From assembly GCA_900549525.1 (NCBI GenBank), contig UWSJ01000028.1:1-20981 (forward strand): 20,981 bases of DNA. The letters run 5' to 3'. The notes below the pieces were generated by a model. It saw nothing but the letters and a program-made list of their open reading frames with translations, did not search any database and was not told the DNA's origin. Shown here piece after piece: positions 14,441 through 20,981 of this stretch; the stretch's first letter is position 1, and each line of letters opens with the position of its first letter. This DNA is from an uncultured Coriobacteriaceae bacterium (GTDB lineage Bacteria > Actinomycetota > Coriobacteriia > Coriobacteriales > Atopobiaceae). Both the position numbers and the translations under genes were made by a program.

Positions 14441-15556
14441 ATGAGCGCAAGCGATACCCTCAGCAACTATCTGGCCGTGATCAAGGTCGTTGGCGTCGGC
14501 GGCGGCGGCACCAACGCGGTCAACCGCATGATCGAGGAGGGCATCCGCGGCGTCGAGTTCGTGGCCATCAACACCGACGCCCAGGCGCTCGCGCTGTCCG
14601 ACGCCGACATCAAGGTGCACATCGGCACCGACATCACCAAGGGCCTTGGCGCCGGCGCCGTCCCCGAGGTGGGCGCGGAGTGCGCCGAGGAGAGCCGCGA
14701 CGAGATCAAGGCGGCCCTGGCCGGTGCCGACATGGTCTTCATAACCGCGGGCGAGGGCGGTGGCACGGGCACGGGCGCCGCGCCGGTCGTGGCCGACATC
14801 GCCAAGAACGACGTGGGCGCGCTCACCATCGCCGTCGTGACCAAGCCCTTCACCTTCGAGGGCCGCAAGCGCTCCGCCAACGCCGTCTCGGGCGTCGAGA
14901 ACCTCGCCGACAACGTCGACACCCTCATCGTCATCCCCAACGACAAGCTGCTCGAGCTCGCCGAGAAGAAGACCACCATGCTCGAGGCCTTCCGCATGGC
15001 CGACGACGTGCTGTGCCAGGGCACCCAGGGCATCACCGACCTCATCACGGTCCCGGGCCTCATCAACCTCGACTTCGCCGACGTCTGCACGATCATGCGC
15101 GGCTCCGGCTCGGCCATGATGGGCATCGGCTTCGCCTCCGGCGACTCCCGCGCCACCGACGCCGCCCAGGACGCCATCTCGAGCCCGCTGCTCGAGACCT
15201 CCATCGACGGCGCCACCCGCGTGCTGCTCTCCATTGCCGGCAACAAGGACCTCGGCATCACCGAGATCTCCGACGCTGCCGACCTCGTGTCCTCCAACGT
15301 CGACCCCGACGCCAACATCATCTTTGGCACCACGGTCGACGAGAGCCTCGGAGACCAGGTGCGCATTACCGTTATCGCCACGGGCTTCCAGGACAGCTCC
15401 TCGCAGCCCACGCTTCCCACCGAGGCCTTCCAGCCCGCGCCCGCCCCTGCCCGTCAGCCCGCCGCCCAGCCGGCGCGCCCCCAGCAGCCTGCCGCGAGCG
15501 CCACGGGCAGCAAGGAGTTCGACATCCCCGACTTCCTGAAGCGCGGCCGCCTCTAA
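14441..15556 (+). CDS. ftsZ: Cell division GTPase FtsZ
   Basis: FtsZ is the tubulin-like GTPase that forms the Z ring and recruits the division machinery. The 371-residue length is typical. Seen: VVGVGGGGTNAVNRMI (16-31), the tubulin signature G107-GGTGTGAAPVVA, KPFTFEGRKR (135-144), and the T7 synergy loop NLDFADV (209-215) needed for GTP hydrolysis. A Pro/Ala/Gln-rich linker (about 320-356) leads to the C-terminal peptide FDIPDFLKRGRL, which binds membrane-linking partners. With no ftsA beside it, SepF is the expected anchor, though sepF is not in the window. The start at 14441 is set by the strong ribosome site; an ATG at 14321 would add 40 basic residues. Its TAA overlaps the ATG of pgeF. 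Confidence 0.98.
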   Translation: MSASDTLSNYLAVIKVVGVGGGGTNAVNRMIEEGIRGVEFVAINTDAQALALSDADIKVHIGTDITKGLGAGAVPEVGAECAEESRDEIKAALAGADMVFITAGEGGGTGTGAAPVVADIAKNDVGALTIAVVTKPFTFEGRKRSANAVSGVENLADNVDTLIVIPNDKLLELAEKKTTMLEAFRMADDVLCQGTQGITDLITVPGLINLDFADVCTIMRGSGSAMMGIGFASGDSRATDAAQDAISSPLLETSIDGATRVLLSIAGNKDLGITEISDAADLVSSNVDPDANIIFGTTVDESLGDQVRITVIATGFQDSSSQPTLPTEAFQPAPAPARQPAAQPARPQQPAASATGSKEFDIPDFLKRGRL

Positions 15557-16362
15557 TGGTGACCCCCTCGCTCACGAGGTATGTTTCACACGGCGTGACC
15601 CTGCTGGGCGACCTGGCTCGTCCCGGCGGGGTCACGTTTGCGTTCACCGAGCGCACGGGCGGCGTGTCCCTGCAGCCGTATGACGCGCTCAATCTGGGCA
15701 GCCGCTGCGGAGACGACCCGGTGCACGTGGCCCGCAACCGCGCGCTTGCCCTCGGGGCGCTCGGTGCCGCTGGCATCGCCGAACGGGTCGTCGAGCCGAA
15801 GCAGGTGCACGGAGACCACATCGTCGTCGTGCGTTCGGCGGACGAGGACTCGCTCGCGCAGGTGCGTGCGGAGGCACTCGAGGGTGCCGACGCGGTGGTC
15901 TGCACGGTGCCCGGCGTCCCCGTCCTGCTCTGCTTTGCCGACTGCGTGCCCGTGGTGCTCGTGGCTCCTGGGGCATTCGCCGTGGTGCATTCCGGCTGGC
16001 GCGGCACCTTCGCGCGCATCTCGGCCAAGGCCGTGCGCTCGCTCTGCGCCGAGGCTGGCTGTGACCCGTCCCAGGTTCGCGCCTACCTCGGCCCCCACAT
16101 TGCGGGGGAGGACTACGAGGTGTCGTCCGAACTTCTCGGCAGGTTCGTTGACGAGTTTGGTACGATGGTCAATGTAAAGGGGATGTTAAGGAACCTCTCC
16201 CTTTCCTCAGCCATCACATCCACGCTCGAATCCGCCGGGGTGAAGCCTTGCCTTATCACGGACGCGCAGGTCTCGACCGCATCGCTCACGGACCGCTTCT
16301 TCTCCTATCGCGCGGAGGGCGGCCACACGGGCCGTCACGCCGCCATCGCCTTTCTGTCCTAG
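15556..16362 (+). CDS. pgeF: Peptidoglycan editing factor PgeF (YfiH/laccase-domain family)
   Basis: This family (YfiH, DUF152) includes PgeF, reported to keep L-Ala in the first stem-peptide position, and enzymes acting on purine nucleosides. The conserved metal-binding set is present: H85 in KQVHGDH, C130 in CFADCVPVVL, and H145 in VVHSGWRGT. Other signatures are FTERTGGVS, NLGSRCGDD and LGPHIAGEDYEV, with FFSYRAEGGHTGRHAAIAFL at the end. At 268 residues it is of usual size. The ATG shares one base with the ftsZ stop (TAATG) and no ribosome site is seen, so it is likely translated by coupling to ftsZ. Residues about 205-212 are encoded by AT-rich codons (AAT, GTA, TTA), where a Pho-box-like repeat lies. 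The last 115 bases overlap pstS. Confidence 0.9.
   Translation: MVTPSLTRYVSHGVTLLGDLARPGGVTFAFTERTGGVSLQPYDALNLGSRCGDDPVHVARNRALALGALGAAGIAERVVEPKQVHGDHIVVVRSADEDSLAQVRAEALEGADAVVCTVPGVPVLLCFADCVPVVLVAPGAFAVVHSGWRGTFARISAKAVRSLCAEAGCDPSQVRAYLGPHIAGEDYEVSSELLGRFVDEFGTMVNVKGMLRNLSLSSAITSTLESAGVKPCLITDAQVSTASLTDRFFSYRAEGGHTGRHAAIAFLS
16173..16189 (-). promoter_or_regulatory. Pho-box-like direct repeat upstream of pstS
   Basis: The minus strand reads TTAACA, five bases, TTTACA, which fits two half-sites of the TT(A/T)A(C/T)A type known for Bacillus PhoP with the exact 11-bp period. On the plus strand this is TGTAAA (16173-16178) and TGTTAA (16184-16189). The site ends 58 bp before the pstS start and is inside pgeF. 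Neighbouring positions at the same period do not match, so there are two clear half-sites only. The regulator is not encoded here. Confidence 0.5.
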
Positions 16363-17195
16363 CGCTCGTCGGCCTGCTCGTCGGCCTGCTCGCGCTTGCG
16401 GGCTGCGGCGGGGGCGGTGCCTCGCACACGCTCACGGTCGCCGGCTCCACCACGGTGCTGCCCATCGCCGAGATGGCCGCCGAGGGCTTCGAGGCCCAGG
16501 GCGGGGCGCACGTCCTTGTGAGCGGTCTGGGTTCCTCGGCTGGCATCGAGGCCGTCACCAACGGCACGGCTGACATCGCCACGAGCAGCCGCGATCTCAC
16601 GGCTGAGGAGGCGTCCCACGAGCTCGTCTCCACCGTCATCGCCCACGACGGCATCGCCGTCATCGTGAGCCCCGAGAACCCCGTCTCCGGCCTGACGCTC
16701 GCGCAGCTGCGCGACATCTACGCAGGCAAGATCACCAACTGGAGCGAAGTGGGCGGGCCCGACCTCGCCATCCAGGTTGTGAACCGCGACGAGGCGTCCG
16801 GCACGCGCGAGGCCTTCCGGTCCATAGTCATGGGCGGCGTCGAGTTTGACCGCGCCGCCGCCGTCCTTCCCGGCACGGGACAGGTGCGCGACGTCGTGAG
16901 CCGCACGCCCGGCGCCATCGGCTACATCTCCATCGGCTTCGTGGACAGCGCCTACACGACCACCACCGTGCGCGCCCTGCCCGTCGACGGGGTCGACGCC
17001 ACCGAGGGCAACGTCGAGGACGGCTCGTACCCCATCAGCCGCGAGCTCTACGTCTTCACCAACGGCGACCCCCGCGGCGACGCCTACGACTACATCTCCT
17101 ACCTGCTCTCGGACGACATGGAGCAGGTCATCCGCGACGCGGGCTACATCCCCGCCTACGACTCGATACCCGGTGGCAAGGAGGATGCCGAGTGA
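16248..17195 (+). CDS. pstS: Phosphate-binding lipoprotein PstS
   Basis: PstS is the extracytoplasmic phosphate-binding subunit of the Pst ABC transporter. The lipoprotein signal has hydrophobic core LSVLALVGLLVGLLALAGC with lipobox LAGC and C53 as the lipidation site. The mature part (about 263 residues) shows TVAGSTTVLPIAEMAAEGF, GLGSSAGIEAVTNGTADIATSSRDLT, IYAGKITNWSEVGG and VVNRDEASGTREAF, the phosphate-ligand loops of the family. The only upstream start I find in this frame is TTG 16248, with GGGG at 16237-16240 seven bases before it. This gives an unusually long 34-residue head before the hydrophobic core, and a 115-bp overlap with pgeF. A noncanonical start nearer the core, or a sequence error, are alternatives. 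The stop overlaps the GTG of pstCA. Confidence 0.88.
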   Translation: MPYHGRAGLDRIAHGPLLLLSRGGRPHGPSRRHRLSVLALVGLLVGLLALAGCGGGGASHTLTVAGSTTVLPIAEMAAEGFEAQGGAHVLVSGLGSSAGIEAVTNGTADIATSSRDLTAEEASHELVSTVIAHDGIAVIVSPENPVSGLTLAQLRDIYAGKITNWSEVGGPDLAIQVVNRDEASGTREAFRSIVMGGVEFDRAAAVLPGTGQVRDVVSRTPGAIGYISIGFVDSAYTTTTVRALPVDGVDATEGNVEDGSYPISRELYVFTNGDPRGDAYDYISYLLSDDMEQVIRDAGYIPAYDSIPGGKEDAE

Positions 17196-19141
17196 GCCCC
17201 ACCAACGAGGCCGCGCCCTCGCTCAAGCAGGTGACGGCGGCCACGCGCATGAAGGAGGCGGCGCTCAAGAACCTCTTCCTCGCCTGCGCCTGCGTGGCGG
17301 TCCTCGCCGTCGCGCTCATCTTCGTCTTCACGTTCTGGAAGGCGGCCCCCGTCCTCACCGACATAGGCCTCGGCGCGTTCTTCGGGCTCGACTGGGCGCC
17401 CACGAGCGGCCACTACGGCATCCTCGCCCTGCTCGCGGGGTCGGGCATCGTGACGGTAGGCGCGCTCGCCATCGGAGTCCCGCTCGCCGTGGGCTGCGCG
17501 GTCTTCCTCACCGAGATCTCGGGCAAGCGGCTTGCGGGCGTCGTGAGCACGGCGGTCGACCTGCTCGCCGGCGTCCCCTCCGTCGTGTACGGCTTCTTCG
17601 GGCTCGTGGTGCTGCGCCCGCTCGTCGCCAACGCCACCGGCGGCCTTGGCTTCGGGGCGCTCACGGTGTGGCTCGTGCTGGCCATCATGATCGTGCCCAC
17701 CATCACCACGCTCACGATGGACGCCCTCCGCTCCATTCCCATGGGCATCCGCGAGGCGAGCTTCGCCATGGGAGCCACGCGCTGGCAGACCATCTACAAG
17801 GTGGTGCTTCCGGCGGCCAAGATGGGCATCGTGAACGCCGTGGTGCTCGGCATGGGCCGCGCCATCGGCGAGACCATGGCCGTGCTCATGGTGGTGGGCA
17901 ACGCCCCCGTCATCCCCGCCGGCGTCGCGAGCCCGCTCTCCACGCTCACGAGCCAGATCGCGCTCGACATGGGCTACTCGAGCGGCCTGCACCGGAGCGC
18001 CCTCTTCGGCATGGGCGTCGTGCTCTTCATCATCTCCGCTGCGCTCGTGGGGCTCGTGCGCTTCCTCTCCGCCACGCGCGAGGGCGGGCGCGGCCGCTCG
18101 CGCCACCGCCGCGCCAAGGCGGCCGACCGCGCGGTCGCGGCCGGCGGCGTATCGTTCAACCGCGCCGAGCAGCCCGCCGAGCACGCGCCGAAGCCCACGC
18201 TGTCGGCTGACGCCGTCACGCCCGTCACGGGCGAGGCCGTGCCGCGCCGGGAGGGCAGCCGCGCCAAGATCCAGCGGCTGCTCGCCTCGGGGGAGGGCAA
18301 GGGTGCCAACAAGGGACGCGTCAACGACGTCATGCTCGGCGTGTTCTCGGCCGCCGGCCTCGTGACCGCCGTCGTGCTCGCGCTCATCATCCTGTTCGTG
18401 GCGGTGAACGGCCTGCCGGTCATGTCGCCCGACTTCGTCTTCGGCTGGCCGCACGGCGTCAACGCCGAGGGCGGCATCTTCCCGACCATCGTGAGCACGC
18501 TCTACGTTACGGCGCTCGCCATGCTCGTCTGCACGCCCGTCGCCGTGCTCGCTGCCGTCTACCTCGCCGAGTACGCCAAGCAGGGGCGTCTCGTGACCTT
18601 CATCCGCTACGCGGCCGACACGCTCTCGAGCGTGCCCTCCATCGTCATGGGCCTCTTTGGCTACGCGATGTTCGTCGAGGCCATGGGCCTTGGCCTCTCG
18701 ATGCTCTCCGCGGCGCTGGCGCTTGCGCTCATGATGCTGCCCATCGTCATGCGCACCACCGAGGAGGCCATCCGGGCCGTCCCGCGCTACATCCGCTGGG
18801 GCGCCTATGGGCTCGGCGCCACCAAGTGGCAGGTGGTCTCGAAGATCGTGCTGCCGAGCGCCTTCCCTCGCATCGCCACGGGCGTGGTGCTTGCCATCGG
18901 GCGCGCCATCGGCGAGACCGCCGTCGTGCTCTACACCATGGGCCAGGCCATCAACCTGCCCGTCACGCCGCTCGACTCGGGCCGCCCCATGACGATTCAC
19001 CTCTACCAGCTCGCCAACGAGGGCATCAACATGCAGGCCGCCTACGGCACCGCCCTGCTGCTCATGGCCATGATCCTCGCGTTCAACCTGTTTGCGCGCC
19101 ACCTGTCGCGCCGCTCCGCCAACAAGTCGAAGGGAAACTGA
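17192..19141 (+). CDS. Fused phosphate ABC transporter permease PstC-PstA
   Basis: PstC and PstA are normally separate membrane subunits forming the phosphate channel; here both are in one 649-residue frame. The PstC-like half (about 1-292) has a first helix at 28-50 and the ATPase-contact EAA loop EASFAMGATRWQTIYKVVLPAAKMG (188-212) with GRAIGET (222-228). A basic hydrophilic linker (about 293-377) follows. The PstA-like half (about 378-649) has a second EAA loop, GLGATKWQVVSKIVLPSAFPRI (540-561), and another GRAIGET (570-576). No stop or frameshift lies in the linker. GTG 17192 overlaps the pstS stop as GTGA and has AAGGAGG at 17178-17184, seven bases upstream. A linker that stays in the cytoplasm would suit an even number of membrane crossings in the first half. 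Confidence 0.93.
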   Translation: MSPTNEAAPSLKQVTAATRMKEAALKNLFLACACVAVLAVALIFVFTFWKAAPVLTDIGLGAFFGLDWAPTSGHYGILALLAGSGIVTVGALAIGVPLAVGCAVFLTEISGKRLAGVVSTAVDLLAGVPSVVYGFFGLVVLRPLVANATGGLGFGALTVWLVLAIMIVPTITTLTMDALRSIPMGIREASFAMGATRWQTIYKVVLPAAKMGIVNAVVLGMGRAIGETMAVLMVVGNAPVIPAGVASPLSTLTSQIALDMGYSSGLHRSALFGMGVVLFIISAALVGLVRFLSATREGGRGRSRHRRAKAADRAVAAGGVSFNRAEQPAEHAPKPTLSADAVTPVTGEAVPRREGSRAKIQRLLASGEGKGANKGRVNDVMLGVFSAAGLVTAVVLALIILFVAVNGLPVMSPDFVFGWPHGVNAEGGIFPTIVSTLYVTALAMLVCTPVAVLAAVYLAEYAKQGRLVTFIRYAADTLSSVPSIVMGLFGYAMFVEAMGLGLSMLSAALALALMMLPIVMRTTEEAIRAVPRYIRWGAYGLGATKWQVVSKIVLPSAFPRIATGVVLAIGRAIGETAVVLYTMGQAINLPVTPLDSGRPMTIHLYQLANEGINMQAAYGTALLLMAMILAFNLFARHLSRRSANKSKGN

Positions 19142-19146
19142 GCAAG

Positions 19147-19950
19147 ATGACCGTCTACCGTCATGCGCCCGAGAACGGCGGCGCCGGCATTCACGTCGAG
19201 GGCTTCGACTTCTGGTACGACAAGTTCCATGCGCTCACGGGCGTTTCCATGGACGTGGCGCCCAACAAGATCACGGCCTTCATCGGGCCGTCGGGCTGCG
19301 GCAAGTCTACCTTCCTGCGCTGCATGAACCGCATGAACGACCTCATCGAGGGGACGCGTACGGCCGGTCTCATGGCCCTCGACGGCGCCGACATCTACGC
19401 CGACGGGGTCGACCCGGTCGACCTGCGGCGACGCGTGGGCATGATCTTCCAGCAGCCCAACCCGTTCCCCAAGTCCATCTACGAGAACGTCGCCTTCGGG
19501 CCGCGCCTTCTGGGTGTCACCTCCAAGGGCGACCTCGACGGGATCGTGGAGGAGTCGCTCAAGCGCTCCAACCTCTGGAAGGAGGTTTCGGATCAGCTCG
19601 ACAAGAACGGCCTCGCGCTCTCCGGCGGTCAGCAGCAGCGGCTCTGCATCGCCCGCACCCTCGCCGTCCAGCCCGACGTCCTGCTCATGGACGAGCCCTG
19701 CAGCGCCATCGACCCCACGAGCGTCCAGAAGGTTGAGGACCTCATGGCCGAGCTCGCGCCCGAGATGACCATCATCATCGTGACGCACAACATGCAGCAG
19801 GCCGCGCGCATCTCGGACTACATGGCCTTCTTCTTGCAGGAGCACGCCGGAGAGCCGGCAGGCCTCGTCGAGTACGGCGTAACCCAGGAGATCTTTAGCT
19901 CGCCCAAGGACCAGCGCACAGAGGACTACATCACCGGCCGCTTCGGCTGA
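19147..19950 (+). CDS. pstB: Phosphate ABC transporter ATPase PstB
   Basis: PstB is the cytoplasmic ATPase that drives phosphate import through PstCA. All nucleotide-binding motifs are seen: Walker A G47-PSGCGKST, Q-loop FQQPNPFPKSIYENV with Q102, signature LSGGQQQR (158-165), Walker B LLMDEPCSAIDP (179-190) and switch H214 in IVTHNMQQAA. The QQPNPFPKSIYENV and DEPCSAIDP forms are typical for PstB among ABC ATPases. The length of 267 residues is normal (usually about 250-270). ATG 19147 starts five bases after the pstCA stop; the ribosome site GAAGGG is rather distant. A longer open frame from 18826 is inside pstCA and is rejected. Confidence 0.96.
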   Translation: MTVYRHAPENGGAGIHVEGFDFWYDKFHALTGVSMDVAPNKITAFIGPSGCGKSTFLRCMNRMNDLIEGTRTAGLMALDGADIYADGVDPVDLRRRVGMIFQQPNPFPKSIYENVAFGPRLLGVTSKGDLDGIVEESLKRSNLWKEVSDQLDKNGLALSGGQQQRLCIARTLAVQPDVLLMDEPCSAIDPTSVQKVEDLMAELAPEMTIIIVTHNMQQAARISDYMAFFLQEHAGEPAGLVEYGVTQEIFSSPKDQRTEDYITGRFG

Positions 19951-19961
19951 TTGGAGACGCC

Positions 19962-20741
19962 ATGCGAGAGACCTTCAACCGGCAGCTCATCGAGATCCGC
20001 CAGGAGCTCGTGTCCATCTACGCCAACATCGACCTGGCCCTCCACGACGCCGTGGACGCGCTTGCAGACGGCGACAAGGCGAAGGCCAAGGCCGTCAAGC
20101 AGCTCACCCGCGAGATTGATGACCGCTGCGCCGCGCTCGAGGACCGCGCCTTTGGCCTCATCGTGACCCAGCAGCCCGTCGCGAGCGACCTGCGCCTCAT
20201 CCAGTTCGCGATCTACGCCAACTTCAACCTCGCGCGCATGTCCAACCACGTGCGCAACATCGCCAAGACCGCGAAGCGCTGCGCGGGCCGCGAGGTCCCC
20301 GGCCAGCTCCTCGACCTTCTCGCGAGCGAGGGGCACCTCGTCTACCGCGTGCTCTCGAGCTGCGTCATGGCCATCGTGGAGGAGGACCTGCGCCTCGCCA
20401 CGAGCCTTCCCACGCTCGACGAGCCGGTCGACCAGCTCTACCGGCAGTTCTTCCGCACGCTCTCGACCCTGGGCCCCGACGACGACATGGACAGCGCGAG
20501 CCGCGTGATCATGGCCTCGCGCATGCTCGAGCGCATCTCCGACAACGCCGTGGAGGTGGGTGAGCGGCTCGTGTTCCTGCTCACGGGCAAGCGCCGGAGC
20601 CTTGACGACCTGGCCGACCTTGACGACGACGACCTCTGCGGGCTCTACGTGGCGCGCGGTGCGGGCCTTGCGAGCGAGCGCTCCGTTGACGAGGGGCTTG
20701 CGCGCCAGATACCCGAGGTTATCATCGAGGGCATCGAATAG
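19962..20741 (+). CDS. phoU: Phosphate transport regulator PhoU
   Basis: PhoU is a cytoplasmic, metal-binding helical protein that links Pst transporter state to the Pho sensor kinase and limits uptake when phosphate is plentiful. Two PhoU repeats are visible. The first has DDRCAALEDRAFGLIVTQQPVASDLRLIQFAI, and the second has ASRMLERISDNAVEVGERLVFLLTG, matching the acidic metal-binding helix motifs. At 259 residues it exceeds the usual 215-240 because of an Asp-rich C-terminal extension of about 45 residues after the second repeat. ATG 19962 has GGAG at 19953-19956 with five bases of spacing and begins 11 bp after pstB. Its presence as the last gene of the pst block is standard. Confidence 0.94.
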   Translation: MRETFNRQLIEIRQELVSIYANIDLALHDAVDALADGDKAKAKAVKQLTREIDDRCAALEDRAFGLIVTQQPVASDLRLIQFAIYANFNLARMSNHVRNIAKTAKRCAGREVPGQLLDLLASEGHLVYRVLSSCVMAIVEEDLRLATSLPTLDEPVDQLYRQFFRTLSTLGPDDDMDSASRVIMASRMLERISDNAVEVGERLVFLLTGKRRSLDDLADLDDDDLCGLYVARGAGLASERSVDEGLARQIPEVIIEGIE

Positions 20742-20783
20742 CGAGAATCGGGACCCGAGGGCTGGCAAGCGTTGGAGGCGTGC

Positions 20784-20981
20784 GTGGGCCTAACCTATGA
20801 CGAGGGCTACGGGCACTTCGTGGCCGAGCGTCGTGACGAGATTCTGGCGCGGCTCCGTGCGGCGTGCGAGCGTGCGGGGAGGGACGCCTCCGAGGTGACG
20901 GTCGAGGCGGTGTCCAAGACGGTCGGTCCCGCCGCCGTCGTGGCGGCCATGGACGCCGGGTACGCCACCTTTGGCGAGAAC
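20784..20981 (+). CDS. YggS/YlmE-type pyridoxal phosphate homeostasis protein, 3'-truncated
   Basis: The 66 visible codons read MGLTYDEGYGHFVAERRDEILARL, then RAACERAGRDASEVTVEAVSKTVG, then AAVVAAMDAGYATFGEN. The A-C-x-x-A-G-R-D, VSKT and GYATFGEN segments are hallmarks of the COG0325 family, which binds PLP on the lysine of VSK (residue 46) and keeps free PLP low. The gene runs off the right edge; the family length is about 230 residues. GTG 20784 is supported by GGAGG at 20774-20778, five bases upstream; TTG 20772 is a weaker alternative. It lies 42 bp after phoU. In many Gram-positive genomes it directly follows pgeF and precedes sepF. Confidence 0.88.
   Translation, partial: MGLTYDEGYGHFVAERRDEILARLRAACERAGRDASEVTVEAVSKTVGPAAVVAAMDAGYATFGEN

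Noticed and set aside
16148..16166. TTGACG with TACGAT as a sigma-70 promoter in pgeF
   Set aside because: The two hexamers are only 7 bases apart, far from the required 16-18.

Overview
The window is one GC-rich, almost entirely plus-strand block carrying most of a division and cell wall (dcw) cluster, followed by a phosphate-uptake (pst) operon. Gene content suggests an actinobacterium of the Coriobacteriia type (Olsenella/Atopobium/Collinsella relatives). There is no ftsA between ftsQ and ftsZ. FtsL, FtsI, FtsW and FtsQ carry long Arg/Ser/Gly/Ala-rich tails. The FtsZ C-terminal peptide is of the DIPDFLKR kind rather than the DVPPF kind of mycobacteria. This assignment is inferred from gene content, not from a marker search.

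Layout: rsmH (5' end cut by the window), a roughly 270-bp gap with hairpins and an A/C-rich tract, ftsL, ftsI, murF, mraY, murD, ftsW, murG, a 288-bp gap, murC, murB, ftsQ, a terminator/promoter gap, ftsZ, pgeF, then pstS, a fused pstC-pstA, pstB, phoU, and the first 66 codons of a yggS-like gene that runs off the right edge. murE, which commonly lies between ftsI and murF, is not here. I see no rRNA, tRNA, insertion sequence, CRISPR array or minus-strand gene with independent support.

How the genes work together: MurC, MurD and MurF, with MurB supplying UDP-MurNAc, build the stem peptide in the cytoplasm. MraY and MurG make lipids I and II on the membrane. FtsW and FtsI polymerise and crosslink septal glycan under control of FtsQ and FtsL, guided by the FtsZ ring. 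RsmH methylates 16S rRNA. PgeF is thought to remove wrongly built peptidoglycan precursors. PstS, PstCA and PstB import phosphate, and PhoU relays transporter state to a Pho two-component system not encoded here.

Most notable observations: (1) two Pho-box-like half-sites with exact 11-bp spacing lie inside the 3' part of pgeF, 58 bp before the pstS start, where pgeF uses AT-rich codons including TTA; (2) PstC and PstA are one 649-residue polypeptide; (3) the pst-phoU block sits between pgeF and yggS, which are usually adjacent after ftsZ; (4) ftsI looks leaderless and shares a TA(G/C)ACTATC box with the region before murC; (5) the leaders before ftsL and ftsZ are strikingly T-poor; (6) a sequence very like the 16S rRNA 5' end (27F site) lies just before ftsZ.
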